This document shows positions 10,601 through 19,781 of a stretch of DNA of 64,000 bases, one piece after another; within the stretch, counting starts at the first letter, position 1, and each line of letters begins with the position of its first letter. The translations under genes were made by a program, and so were the position numbers. Source of the stretch: Chryseobacterium ureilyticum (GTDB lineage: Bacteria > Bacteroidota > Bacteroidia > Flavobacteriales > Weeksellaceae); contig NZ_FTOL01000001.1 in assembly GCF_900156735.1 (NCBI RefSeq), positions 434,001 to 498,000 of the forward strand, written 5' to 3'. The notes under the pieces were generated by a model. That model was not told the DNA's origin and ran no database searches. It was given only the letters and a program-made list of their open reading frames with translations.

Positions 10601-11178
10601 GATTGTTCCCAGTTCTCTTGGGAAGACCAGTCCAGTAAATATTTGTGGGTGTTGGCAAGAGATTTTAGTCTTTCTTGACTTAAAAATTCAGGTTTAGCAT
10701 ACCATTCGATTTGTACATCTTCAGCAATGGTTATGGTGATCAGAACAGAAGAAGTTATTATTGGAATCTTAAAATCTGATGAATCGTGGTGAAGAATCAC
10801 TGAACATCCATTGGTTAACAAATCTGCCGATGTATTGGGATCTGAAGCCAGAGAATCATTCAAATCCGTACAATATTTCAGGAAGCTTTGATTCCATATC
10901 ATATTTTCAGGAACAGGATTGAGCAAGAGGGATGAGAAATCATTTTTACTGATGATATTGAGTTGTTCATCTGCATCCTGATCTGCTAGATCAAGCCAGG
11001 TTTTTAAAGAAAGTGCCGCTGTAAAAGCCAATAGGATTTCAGGCTTTAGATGATTTTTATTCGATTGCTCCTGAACAGCTTTCCATGTTTCGGGGGAAAT
11101 ATGAATTTTTTCCATATGCCACCACCCGTCATGGATGATCTGGGTTGTTGTTTTATAATGAATTGAATCTGTTGTCAT
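7606..11178 (-). CDS. NRPS module: half-Cy, A(Cys) with embedded methyltransferase-like domain, PCP
   Basis: The 1190-residue protein starts with about 200 residues that align only with the C-terminal part of the neighbouring Cy domains (WKAVQEQSN.., ending SQERLKSLANTHKYLLDW). The catalytic N-lobe and its DxxxxD motif are absent. The adenylation domain follows (about 215-1080; FTSGSTGEPKG near 375). Its specificity residues read D-L-Y-N-L-S-L-I-W, the cysteine code. Between the GEIESAL segment (about 635) and the A10 motif NGKIDRKS (1072-1079) lies a roughly 340-residue insertion with a SAM-methyltransferase-like core (LGGRTG at 864-869). This matches the position of the MT or epimerase insertion of PchE/PchF/HMWP-type enzymes. 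A PCP closes the protein (IGGDSL, Ser1136). The cyclization step is presumably supplied by the Cy2 domain at the end of the 12031-17826 protein. Confidence 0.9.
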   Translation of the reverse strand: MTTDSIHYKTTTQIIHDGWWHMEKIHISPETWKAVQEQSNKNHLKPEILLAFTAALSLKTWLDLADQDADEQLNIISKNDFSSLLLNPVPENMIWNQSFLKYCTDLNDSLASDPNTSADLLTNGCSVILHHDSSDFKIPIITSSVLITITIAEDVQIEWYAKPEFLSQERLKSLANTHKYLLDWSSQENWEQSLPDLLCEQERTVRNEVNQTETEIQPELIHQAFFQHALQNPGDIALYWEDDQSAQMSYGELADNSLKLSRILADNGAQSDSRVAVVLPKGPSQIIAVMGILGSGALYIPVGVDQPAGRQEKIFKKAQVQFIVTDSSTLSDFPHLKNLAQEQHITIINLDEISEINPLEAPVNSNADQLAYIIFTSGSTGEPKGVEITHAAAWNTIQDINTKFNVTASDRALAISALDFDLSVYDIFGLLAVGGSLVLIREEERKEASLWINLVEKYKVTVWNSVPALFDMLLLSSSAENNLSSLRLVLVSGDWVGLDLKERMQERSENGQLIALGGATEASIWSNFFPVNEIQPNWKSIPYGKPLSNQKYRVVNYLGMDCPDGVTGELWIGGKGVAFGYTNNEELTHSRFVTVDGERWYRTGDLGRYWNDGNLEFLGRIDHQVKVNGFRIELGEIESALKTFPGIAQATAAVVSINKSAHLIAGIVGEQMVAVDETDDNPLTTPSPTAKAEYERQKQVVAHFLYELLDLSNHTIKGHVNDSDHILPKQPLPIQIKQLKSELIKETGIAAEQVPVLDMWLNWLYQENMVAEKEGQLLFTEVNPIESDDAFLNTFKEKLDERKPLLRQILSNTVPAVSLLDDELLSPEILSTHDKSTLKAIESIAEKINHVAQQSKKTLKVAILGGRTGVLTEKLLHATEGNTIEYSVIDEGRAMVRSCTDRLSKAGYQVNGIELKNNQVPEEYGYHFDFVVAINTLHRFPQPDQGIFISNLLLNNGGRLLAAEAGLLMPIALVSSGVIDRGFQHFDLQRREIFSPMLNKASWKNYFLKTGFTKVLAEEIEDSFSIVYDTYCPENRPQLKETQILSYIQTLLPPHMLPEKLVILPWMPLSANGKIDRKSFTELVKNMIEADVRKSTEDFEKPASEMEEGIADIWKELLALEAVGRNDVFFEIGGDSLSATRFLTEVKKQFEVNLSLRELFGATLKDVAAKVQVEHVRLQQELETMEIGEI

Positions 11179-11192
11179 GAGTGAGAAGTAAT

Positions 11193-11993
11193 TTAAGAGA
11201 GTGATTTTCTTGTTTTGGTAATGGTATCCAGCAGGGAATTCAGATAGGTGTCACCCAATGCCTGAATAAAAAAGTGGTGTCCTTCAAATTCTTTGATGTG
11301 AAATTCATCTGTAGTCACTTCTTTCCAGTACTCCATGATTTCTTTGGTCGCATCGTCCTGTGTTGCACAATGGGCTTCAATAGGGATCTGAAGTTTTTGT
11401 CCTGTGTATTGTAAGGATTCGTGGGTGCGTAGATCTCCTCTTAGTTGGGAAAGGGTAAACTGTAACATTTCTGGATGATTCAATATAACATCCGGAGTAC
11501 CGCCCATTTTTTTTATTTCTTCAATAATTTCTGCATCGGTACTGGCGCTGCTCATAGGATTTGGATCTTTCATATGAGGAGCATGGCGTCCTGCTACAAT
11601 CAGTTTTTCAGGGAGTTGAAAACCTCTTTCCTGTAAAGTATAAGCTACCTGGAAGGCGACTGCCGCACCAAAACTGTGTCCGTAAATAATATAAGGCGAG
11701 CGTACCACCTTTGGAAAAACCGATAAAAAGGCTTCTACCAGTTCATCAATGGAGGCTGCGGCTGGTGATGTAATGTGGTTACCACGCCCAGGGATCTCCA
11801 CCGGAATGAAGTCTATATCACTCATATTATTGTTGGTGCTGCACCAGGTTCTGTACAAACTGGCGCTACTGCCGGCTGAAGGAAAACAAAATATCTGAAT
11901 ACGCTCTTCTGAAGGGCTGAACGAGTTTATGTTTTCTTGTTCTTCCTGTATTTTTCTATGGTTAAATGGAAACCATCTTTGTAAAATGTTCAT
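11193..11993 (-). CDS. Type II thioesterase (PchC/YbtT-like editing enzyme)
   Basis: This 266-residue alpha/beta hydrolase shows the features of external NRPS/PKS thioesterases: IFCFPSAGSSASLYRTW near residues 34-50, EIPGRG near 66-71, the nucleophile elbow YGHSFGAAVAF with Ser107, and the late catalytic histidine in EGHHFF. These enzymes clear mis-primed or stalled acyl groups from carrier domains. It sits between the two large NRPS genes, 14 bp upstream of the middle module gene and 37 bp downstream of the first NRPS gene, as expected for the editing enzyme of this assembly line. It is separate from the releasing TE fused to the last module. Confidence 0.92.
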   Translation of the reverse strand: MNILQRWFPFNHRKIQEEQENINSFSPSEERIQIFCFPSAGSSASLYRTWCSTNNNMSDIDFIPVEIPGRGNHITSPAAASIDELVEAFLSVFPKVVRSPYIIYGHSFGAAVAFQVAYTLQERGFQLPEKLIVAGRHAPHMKDPNPMSSASTDAEIIEEIKKMGGTPDVILNHPEMLQFTLSQLRGDLRTHESLQYTGQKLQIPIEAHCATQDDATKEIMEYWKEVTTDEFHIKEFEGHHFFIQALGDTYLNSLLDTITKTRKSLS

Positions 11994-12030
11994 ATAGTTT
12001 TAGTTTTAATCTGTAGTTTTAATTTGTTTT

Positions 12031-15000
12031 TTATGAATTTGTACTCAGCTGAATCTCCCAGTTTTCTGCTTCTACTATTTGATGTACCCATGCTTCATAG
12101 AGAGCCACTATTGTTTCAAGCTGTTGCAGGTCAAAAGCTTCTTCCACCACATCCCAGTTGATCAGGTATTCATCTCCTCTGCGGTAGATCTGATGGTCAA
12201 TAACCACCTGTGGAGTCTGGCTTACCGCATATACTTCTTTCACTCCCTCAGGGAAGAAATTGTTTTCCATATCTGCGGACTCGCTGCTTAGCAAACTGGT
12301 GTATACAACAGGCATTACAGCTTTTCCGGGATTGTTTTTATTTAAAGCACGTAATACTTCTAATCCGTTTTTAGCTCTGTGTTCCACTGCCTGCCATATC
12401 TGTTCCTGAATAGTTGTGGCTTCCTGTAAAAAGGAGGCTTTATTTTCAGGGAAATAGGAGATTAAGGCGACATTGGTGAAGTCACCCATGACTTCGTTGA
12501 TATCGGGATGAAGCCCTAAGCGATTGAAAAGCGTCATATTTAAAGTCAATGCCTTTCCACCACTCCAATGAGACAGGAGTTTTGAAAATATGGTCGCAAA
12601 TACTGCTGTAGCACTTAAATTATATTGTCCTGCTTTTTGAGTTAATACCTCAATCGCTTTATCAGACACGGTAAACGTATATCTTCTGAATTGTGGATTT
12701 TCAATTTCAGAAAGTGCTTTTTTAAACGGTAATGCAGGTCCGGCAGGAATATCTTTTAGTTTGGATTCCCAATAGTCTTCTGCTTTTTGTATAAATTGCT
12801 GATGTTCCAGGTGCCATTTTTTTTCATCGGTGATGTATTGCTTAACGGTGTAACCCGGTTTTTTTACTTCCTGCCCCTGATACGCTTTAATGATTTCCCT
12901 CATCAGAAGATCAGCGCTCCAGGCATCCAGTAAAAGCAGATCAACGCTTAAATGCAAAATGGTTTCCGCAGAATTAACATTGCTTACTTCAAAATGGAAC
13001 ATTGGCCATTGCCCCAAAGGATATTTATGATGGGAACGTTCAGCCCTGATGTTTTCAGATAATTCTTCGGATATCTTAATCTGATAATAAGGCTGTTGTG
13101 GCAAAACAGCTTGGGTGCCATCTTCATAAATGACTGTTCTTAATGCATCATGCAGCCCGATAACGTGATTGACTACTTTTTCTAATTTATCAACATCCAG
13201 GTTGGGCCATTTCAGTTCGCTGTAATAGTGTGATCCTACATTTCCCAATTCAAAAGTATTGTCTCTGCCCATTAAAAACGCAGCCTGTATAGGGGTGAGA
13301 TCAAATCGTTCATATTGCTTTTGATGAAGCTTAAAGGTTTCAGATTGTAAATAAGCGATTAGAAAAGTCTTGTTTGACTTTAATTGTTCAAGCAGTTCCG
13401 GGGAAAGTGCACCTTCAGGAGCTTTAAACTTCAGTTTGTCTTCTTCCACCCAAAGTTTTACCTCTTTTTGCTCACATTTGTTAATTAAAGACTGTAGTGA
13501 ATTCGTATGTTTTTGCCACTCAAAAGATTCAAGATCTGTTTGCATTGCTGCTTTTTCGGATTGAAACTTGATCGCTCCGGCAATAAGGGTATGCAGGTAA
13601 AAGTGTTGTACAGAAAGATTGAAATTCGTTCTGATCTGTTCGAAATCATACCCTCCCAGTTGACAGGCTCCGATATTATAATGTACACCATCTGCTTCCA
13701 GCAGCTGAGAGATAAATCCGGCTTCCAGCATAGAGAATCGCAGTGACTCTTTATTATAAATAGGATAAACAGCCTTCATATCTGCGATCATATGGATTGC
13801 AAAAGCTCCCTGATCCAGCCAATTATGATTAAAATTAAGTTGCGTTGGTGAAATGACATTGTCATGGGAAATTAATACCAGTTCCTGAGTGTACGGATCA
13901 AAATAATAATAACCTTCTTTGATATGTTCTACTTTATCTTTAAAAACAGTTACATAAATCTGTACAGGATATATTCCTCCCGACGAAGCATAATTGAACC
14001 TTGTATTTTGATCCATAGCCTGTGCGGAACAAAGATTTAAATACCCTTTAAAGTCTTCAAACGAAACTGCTCTGTTGATGAAACTTCGATAGCTTTTTCT
14101 CCATTTGCTGTATACATCAGGTGTTTGGACATTAGCTAATGAAATCCTTTGATCTGTACCCAGATCTTTACGCTGTGCGATACGGCTCTTTTTGTAAGAC
14201 TGTCTTTGTTCCAAATGATCAATGAATGGCAATTCATTAAGATATTTCATCTGTTCAGCGGTATAAAGAAGGAACTGAGGTGGAACAGAATTCGTGTTGA
14301 CCTCTTCAAATGCTTCAAACTGAATGTTTTTTTCCAGATAATACTCAATAAGCTCTGAAACCGAACTCAATCTAACCATATCACCTACAGTCGGACGATC
14401 GAGGAAATGGGTTTCCAGTTGGTTTGCAAGACGGATAATATCCATGGAAGAAACACCAAGCTCACCGAAGAGATCGTGTTCATTCAATTCCGGGAGATCA
14501 AATACTTCCCGAACGACTTTCAGTACCGGATGGATGCTTCCGTTTTTTGTCTTTACTGTTTCTTTACTGTTATCAGGTTTTCCGGATTGGGATGAGGTTT
14601 GTTCAGTAGCCTGCTGGATCAGTTTATTTCGATCAATTTTTCCATTGGCTGTCACAGGATATTGAGATAAAGCAATAATGCTGTCTGGAATAAAATAGGG
14701 TGGAAGGTATTTTCCTAATTGTTTTTTGAATTCAGGTTCTGAAAAAGTATCTGTATCTGATTTCACATAAGCCACCAGCTTTTTATGGGCAGCTTTTTCA
14801 CCAATGGGCACAATAACAGGGTCAAGGGCTGGATTACATTGCTGAAAAGCCATTTGAATTTCTGCAATTTCAATACGGTATCCATTTATTTTCAGCTGAT
14901 CATCTTTTCTTCCCAGGAATTCAATCATTCCATCCTCGATATATTGTCCGTAATCTCCGGTGTCATACAATCTGATATTGAGCGTAGGATGTACATAAAA

Positions 15001-17826
15001 TGCTTTTTGCGTTAAATCTTCACGTCCCCAATATTCCAAAGCGAGACCTTTTCCAGCGATATGCAGTTTTCCTTTTACGAATGCCGGACATGGTCGTCCT
15101 GATTCATCCAGGATATAAAACTGTTGGTTGGATAGAGGATAACCATAAGGAATGGAAGTCCAGTCTTCTTTAATCTCTTTTACTTCATAATAATTCGACC
15201 AGATGGATGCTTCTGTAGCGCCACCCATACTTACCAGATGAGCCTTTGGCAATAGTTTTTTCATCCTTTCAAAAGTAGAAAGCGGAATCCAGTCACCAGA
15301 TAGAAAGACTTTTTCTAAAGTGATATCATTGTTTTCTGAAACAGCATCCAGTAAAATATTGAATAAAGCCGGAACAGAATTCCATAGGGTAATCTGATGT
15401 TGAGCAATAAGTGATTTCCATGCGATAGGATCAATACGCTCTTCTTCTGTAGGAACAATAAGTTTTCCGCCTGTTCCCAGTACTCCGAAGATATCATATA
15501 CCGATAAATCAAAGCTATAGGCTGATAATCCTAACACGGCATCATTTTCGGTTACCCCAAAGCGTCTGTTCACATCTAGAATGGTGTTAACAGCGGCTTC
15601 GTGGGTAATCACGACACCTTTAGGTTTCCCTGTAGATCCGGAAGTAAAAATGATATAAGCAGTGTCTCCCGAGTGGATCTCAGGTTGTTTAAAATCAATA
15701 AGGTCCCATGTGATATCAGCATGTTTAAGGTGAAGGAAATGGTTGGTTGGTATTTCCTTAATCTCAAATTCCTGATCCGTGATAAAACCTTGCGCGTCTG
15801 CCTGCTGAATAATTTCAAGGGTTCTGGCTTCAGGGTTGTTGTGCGACATCGGAATATAAGCAGCTCCATATTGAACAATACCGAGAATAACAGCAACAGA
15901 CTCAAAGGATTTTTGCATCTGAACCACAATTCTGGCTCCTTTTTCGATATGATTTTGCTGCAACAATGCCGAAATATGATTGGCTTTTTTGATTAATTCT
16001 TTATAAGAGTATGTCTGATCTTTAAAGACAATGGCTTCTCGGTTAGGATCTTTTTGGGCATATTCCAGAATTTGCTCATGGAGTAAAAGGTCCGGATAAT
16101 CATATTGAGTCTGGTTGACTGATCTTTGAATTTCACTTTGATCATTAGGTCTCAGGTCATTGAATGTCGATTCCCAGAAAGAAGTTTCCTCAACTGCATT
16201 TTTAATCAATAGGGTATAGGTTTCAAACATGGCGGCAATCAGACCTTCCGGGAATATGGTGTTTAAGGCATCCCACGCCACTACCATATCTCCGTTTTTG
16301 GTCATGACCTGAGAATCCAGCCAAACCTGTGGTGTTTGAGAAGAGGAATATCCAACTTCACCAAACACGGCAGGATCACCCAAATCATTTCCATCTTTGC
16401 TTAAGCCTAAAGCACTGGTAAATACAACAGGGTAGAACAGATCCGCAGAAGGGTTGATACGGTTGAGCTCTTTCACAACTTCAACGGCGGAATAGGTTTT
16501 GTGTTCCAGATCTTCCTGCATTTGCCATTGCAGTGCCAATGCATTTTCTTCTACACTTTGGTTAAGACAATTGACGCTCAAGAGTGACAGATGGGTAAAA
16601 TCACCGATGACTTTATCAATATCCGGATGAACAGGATCACGTTCAAAGACGGTAAGCATTAATCCAAATTGTTGTCCGGCTCCCCATGCAGAAAGAACTT
16701 CTGAAAAAATACCCATTAAAGCTGCTGTAGGAGTCAGTTTCTTTTGTGCAGCATGTTTACAGAATTTTTCCCATTGATCTTTTTTAAAGGTTTGCTCAAA
16801 GTGGGTAAATTCTTTTGCCGCATGACCAAAAGCACTGATCTGTTTTTTTAATGGCAACTTGGGTGGAGGAGATAAACTGTCCATCCTGTTTTGCCAGTAG
16901 GCTTTATCTTCTTCGTATCGGTCAGTTTTTTTTCTTAATTCAATATACTTAAGATAGTCACGGAAAGAAGCTTTGATTTCCGGTAGAAGTGTTTTATAGG
17001 AAGAGTTTTCTAATCGCTGTGAATATAAAAGGGATAAATCTCTCCAGAACAGGCGAAGACTCAATGCATCACTGGCAATAAAGTCCATTCCGAAGTGAAT
17101 TCGCCATGCTCCCATCTCCATTTCACTTACCCGAAGGTCAAATAAAGGCTGATCTAAAGGAATAATCTGGCTTTCCATCTCTTCCCGAATATCAGACAGA
17201 TGTTCCTGTAAGTCCTGATCTGCTTTGATTCTGTAGAGAGGAATGATATAGTTCATTTCCGGAAGAATTTTCTGGAAACCGTTTTCATCAACTCTTACCC
17301 GGAGCATTTCGTGCCTTTTGATCAGATCATTGACGGCTAGCTGCAAGGCATTTGTATCCAGATCTTTGGTGTTCATTTCGAAATATCCGTAGCAGCTGAT
17401 ACCGCCCCAGGGTAGTTCTGCATTTCTTCCTACTACATAAGCGTTTTGTATATCGCTGAGTTTAAAACGTTCATATCTGGAATCTTCATCGTTTTTATAT
17501 AAATTCAAGGTTGTATCCTGAGAAGAAGCAATCTGCTGTTCATTGACTTGTTCAAAAATAAATTCTGCCCAGCTTTGTAATGTGGGTTCTCTCAGAAAAT
17601 CTGTACTTCTTACTTCTATTCCCAATTCTTTTTTCCAGCGACCGGTGAGATCAGCCATGGCAATGGAGTCTAATCCTATGGTAAACAGGTTTTCGTCGTT
17701 TTCAAGCTCTTCCAGCTCATCTTCATCGAGCTTTAATTCTTCCATCAGATTTTTTTGAAGATATTCAAAAGCTTCTGACACACTGTTCAGTGTTACTTGT
17801 GGAGATTCTTGTTCTATAGTTATCAC
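12031..17826 (-). CDS. First NRPS: ACP-Cy1-A(Cys-like)-PCP-oxidase-TubC-Cy2
   Basis: The 1931-residue protein begins with a carrier domain (GLDSI, Ser54) that probably receives the polyketide chain from the separate KS protein. Cy1 (about 118-560) has the intact motif DFIASD (248-253). The A domain (about 580-1070) reads D-L-Y-N-F-S-M-I-W, close to the cysteine code. The PCP (GVSSM, Ser1127) is followed by a nitroreductase-fold FMN oxidase (about 1215-1420; SYRSF start, YASSGGIYPVQIY) of the kind that turns thiazolines into thiazoles. A TubC-like segment (about 1438-1495) strongly resembles the N-terminus of the terminal NRPS. Cy2 (about 1505-1925; DLLLLD at 1629-1634) ends the protein without its own A domain. 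The internal TubC domain suggests fusion of two ancestral proteins. Confidence 0.92.
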   Translation of the reverse strand: MITIEQESPQVTLNSVSEAFEYLQKNLMEELKLDEDELEELENDENLFTIGLDSIAMADLTGRWKKELGIEVRSTDFLREPTLQSWAEFIFEQVNEQQIASSQDTTLNLYKNDEDSRYERFKLSDIQNAYVVGRNAELPWGGISCYGYFEMNTKDLDTNALQLAVNDLIKRHEMLRVRVDENGFQKILPEMNYIIPLYRIKADQDLQEHLSDIREEMESQIIPLDQPLFDLRVSEMEMGAWRIHFGMDFIASDALSLRLFWRDLSLLYSQRLENSSYKTLLPEIKASFRDYLKYIELRKKTDRYEEDKAYWQNRMDSLSPPPKLPLKKQISAFGHAAKEFTHFEQTFKKDQWEKFCKHAAQKKLTPTAALMGIFSEVLSAWGAGQQFGLMLTVFERDPVHPDIDKVIGDFTHLSLLSVNCLNQSVEENALALQWQMQEDLEHKTYSAVEVVKELNRINPSADLFYPVVFTSALGLSKDGNDLGDPAVFGEVGYSSSQTPQVWLDSQVMTKNGDMVVAWDALNTIFPEGLIAAMFETYTLLIKNAVEETSFWESTFNDLRPNDQSEIQRSVNQTQYDYPDLLLHEQILEYAQKDPNREAIVFKDQTYSYKELIKKANHISALLQQNHIEKGARIVVQMQKSFESVAVILGIVQYGAAYIPMSHNNPEARTLEIIQQADAQGFITDQEFEIKEIPTNHFLHLKHADITWDLIDFKQPEIHSGDTAYIIFTSGSTGKPKGVVITHEAAVNTILDVNRRFGVTENDAVLGLSAYSFDLSVYDIFGVLGTGGKLIVPTEEERIDPIAWKSLIAQHQITLWNSVPALFNILLDAVSENNDITLEKVFLSGDWIPLSTFERMKKLLPKAHLVSMGGATEASIWSNYYEVKEIKEDWTSIPYGYPLSNQQFYILDESGRPCPAFVKGKLHIAGKGLALEYWGREDLTQKAFYVHPTLNIRLYDTGDYGQYIEDGMIEFLGRKDDQLKINGYRIEIAEIQMAFQQCNPALDPVIVPIGEKAAHKKLVAYVKSDTDTFSEPEFKKQLGKYLPPYFIPDSIIALSQYPVTANGKIDRNKLIQQATEQTSSQSGKPDNSKETVKTKNGSIHPVLKVVREVFDLPELNEHDLFGELGVSSMDIIRLANQLETHFLDRPTVGDMVRLSSVSELIEYYLEKNIQFEAFEEVNTNSVPPQFLLYTAEQMKYLNELPFIDHLEQRQSYKKSRIAQRKDLGTDQRISLANVQTPDVYSKWRKSYRSFINRAVSFEDFKGYLNLCSAQAMDQNTRFNYASSGGIYPVQIYVTVFKDKVEHIKEGYYYFDPYTQELVLISHDNVISPTQLNFNHNWLDQGAFAIHMIADMKAVYPIYNKESLRFSMLEAGFISQLLEADGVHYNIGACQLGGYDFEQIRTNFNLSVQHFYLHTLIAGAIKFQSEKAAMQTDLESFEWQKHTNSLQSLINKCEQKEVKLWVEEDKLKFKAPEGALSPELLEQLKSNKTFLIAYLQSETFKLHQKQYERFDLTPIQAAFLMGRDNTFELGNVGSHYYSELKWPNLDVDKLEKVVNHVIGLHDALRTVIYEDGTQAVLPQQPYYQIKISEELSENIRAERSHHKYPLGQWPMFHFEVSNVNSAETILHLSVDLLLLDAWSADLLMREIIKAYQGQEVKKPGYTVKQYITDEKKWHLEHQQFIQKAEDYWESKLKDIPAGPALPFKKALSEIENPQFRRYTFTVSDKAIEVLTQKAGQYNLSATAVFATIFSKLLSHWSGGKALTLNMTLFNRLGLHPDINEVMGDFTNVALISYFPENKASFLQEATTIQEQIWQAVEHRAKNGLEVLRALNKNNPGKAVMPVVYTSLLSSESADMENNFFPEGVKEVYAVSQTPQVVIDHQIYRRGDEYLINWDVVEEAFDLQQLETIVALYEAWVHQIVEAENWEIQLSTNS

Positions 17827-17873
17827 AAAATAGTTTTAAATGTTATCTTTTTTCTGAATATTGTTGCTCAGTA

Positions 17874-19763
17874 TCAGGTGGTTTTCAACCCGAATACTTT
17901 TTCCCGGAACTGATAATTCGGGACATTCACTTTTCGTATGCTGCATCCTTTGTAATAGGATTTCCAGTCTGTTTTTTTGCCTTTTATCCAATCCGCAAAA
18001 ACATTTTGTTCCAGATCCGGATTGTGCTGGGTATCTGAGAAGGAAACTCTATCCATACTTTTCTCAGGTATTTCAGGAATCTCACTGCTGTTTCTCCAAA
18101 GACCTTTCACAGGAATACTGTCTGATTCGTCAGCAAGGGCTGTTTCTAAAATCTGAAGTATCTCAGTTTTATCGGCTGCCCAAATGACTTGTTTCTCTTT
18201 AAAATCAGCTCTGGATACATTTTGGCTGTAGGATAGTTCAGCCATATTCAGATTTTCGTTTTCCTTTAAAAAAGAAGTAAAAGCCATCCATTGATCTCTG
18301 ATACAGGACTGATTTCTGGCACTGAACCGAAGCGGCCATTTGCGGGAATTATACGCTGGCTTTTCTTCAGGACTCACGGTTGGATTTTCATATTCTTCCA
18401 ATACGATATGGGCATTGGTACCACTTAAGCCAAAGGAACTGACAGCTGCTGTCCGTGGCTTTCCTGAGGAATTCCAGTCTAAGGTTTTTGTTGGAATTTC
18501 GATGCATGATTCATTCCAGTTAATATGAGAAGAAGGCGTATTGAAATGCAGATTTCCCGGAACTTTTTTATTTTCCAGTGCCAATACGGTCTTAATAAAT
18601 CCTGCTACTCCTGCAGCAGCTTCAAGATGACCAAGATTGGACTTAACGGTACCCACATAGACTGGCGATTGTCTTTCTTTAGGAAGCAAATGAATAATGG
18701 AATTCATCTCAATAGGATCACCGATTTCGGTACCGGTACCATGAGCTTCAATATAATCGGGACCATTTTCACTGATGCCGGCTTTCTTCCAGACTTCTTT
18801 CAGTAACATTTCCTGTGAAGGACCATGAGGTACGGTAGGACCAGAAGATAATCCACCCTGATTAACACCTGAAGCTTTGATAACGGCGTGAATATGATCA
18901 CCCGCTTTCAATGCATCCGATAACTTTTTAAGAACTATAACCCCGCATCCTTCACCACGAACGGTTCCATTGGCTTCCGCATCAAATGATTTGCTGCGGC
19001 ATTCTGGGGAAAGGATGTTCAGCGAAGAAAATAAAGCGGTAGATTCCTGAAAAAGCAGGAGGTTAACTCCACCGGCAAGTGCCATGTCGCAATCGCCCAT
19101 CCATAAACCCTTACAAGCCTGATCAATACTCACCAGTGATGATGAACATGCTGTATCCGTTGTAATTCCCGGTCCCTGAAAGCCAAAGAAGTAACTGGCT
19201 CTGCCGGACATAAATGAAAATCCGTTTCCTGATACATCATATGGCTCAAACTGGGCGGTCAATTTTCTTTCGCTGGCAAGCTGCTGCATATATTCCATGA
19301 GCATAACGCCTGCGTAGACGCCTGTTTTGCTTCCCCGTAATGAATCAGGGGCGTATCCTGCGTTTTCTAATGCTTCCCAGCATACTTTCAGAAATAATCT
19401 TTGCTGTGGATCGGTACGTTCAGCCTCTCTGGGGGAGAAACGGAATAAACGGTGGTCAAAAGCTTCAATATCTTCTTCGAGATAGCCGGCTTCTTTCAAA
19501 AAGGGACTCCCTTCCCATGCTCCGCCTAACGTATTTTCTGCTCTCTTTTCGGGAATAGAACCGATAAGGTCTTCCTGTGATTGAAGGGCTTTCCAGAATT
19601 TTGCGGGACTGCTGGCTCCTTTTGGAAACCTACATGCCATTCCTACGATAGCAATGGGTTCAAAAAGTGAATCCTGATTTTGTTCTATTTGTTTTTTCAA
19701 TCGTCTGATTTCCTCAAGAGCTTTTCTGAGAATATCTGAACGATCTGTGTTATTGTTTTCCAT
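17874..19763 (-). CDS. AT-less ketosynthase protein (KS plus post-AT linker)
   Basis: The 629-residue protein begins with a helical docking segment (about 5-30), then a complete ketosynthase with catalytic Cys206 (TDTACSSSL), His341 (EAHGTGT) and His379 (SNLGHL). After the KS there is no acyltransferase and no ACP. The chain goes on for about 170 residues and ends in WIKGKKTDWKSYYKG and VNVPNYQFREKVFGL, which is the linker normally found after an AT domain. The AT therefore seems to have been deleted from between KS and linker. The chain made by this KS is presumably carried by the ACP at the start of the next protein (12031-17826). No ketoreductase is associated, so a beta-keto group may be passed to the first Cy domain. 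Confidence 0.88.
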   Translation of the reverse strand: MENNNTDRSDILRKALEEIRRLKKQIEQNQDSLFEPIAIVGMACRFPKGASSPAKFWKALQSQEDLIGSIPEKRAENTLGGAWEGSPFLKEAGYLEEDIEAFDHRLFRFSPREAERTDPQQRLFLKVCWEALENAGYAPDSLRGSKTGVYAGVMLMEYMQQLASERKLTAQFEPYDVSGNGFSFMSGRASYFFGFQGPGITTDTACSSSLVSIDQACKGLWMGDCDMALAGGVNLLLFQESTALFSSLNILSPECRSKSFDAEANGTVRGEGCGVIVLKKLSDALKAGDHIHAVIKASGVNQGGLSSGPTVPHGPSQEMLLKEVWKKAGISENGPDYIEAHGTGTEIGDPIEMNSIIHLLPKERQSPVYVGTVKSNLGHLEAAAGVAGFIKTVLALENKKVPGNLHFNTPSSHINWNESCIEIPTKTLDWNSSGKPRTAAVSSFGLSGTNAHIVLEEYENPTVSPEEKPAYNSRKWPLRFSARNQSCIRDQWMAFTSFLKENENLNMAELSYSQNVSRADFKEKQVIWAADKTEILQILETALADESDSIPVKGLWRNSSEIPEIPEKSMDRVSFSDTQHNPDLEQNVFADWIKGKKTDWKSYYKGCSIRKVNVPNYQFREKVFGLKTT

Positions 19764-19781
19764 TGAATTCTGTTTTGGTAT

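Noticed and set aside
17543..17758. Serine-rich open frame on the plus strand, and other long antisense frames over the PKS/NRPS genes
   Set aside because: They lie antisense to conserved domains (here an acidic ACP stretch) and show no family features, so they are shadows of real genes.
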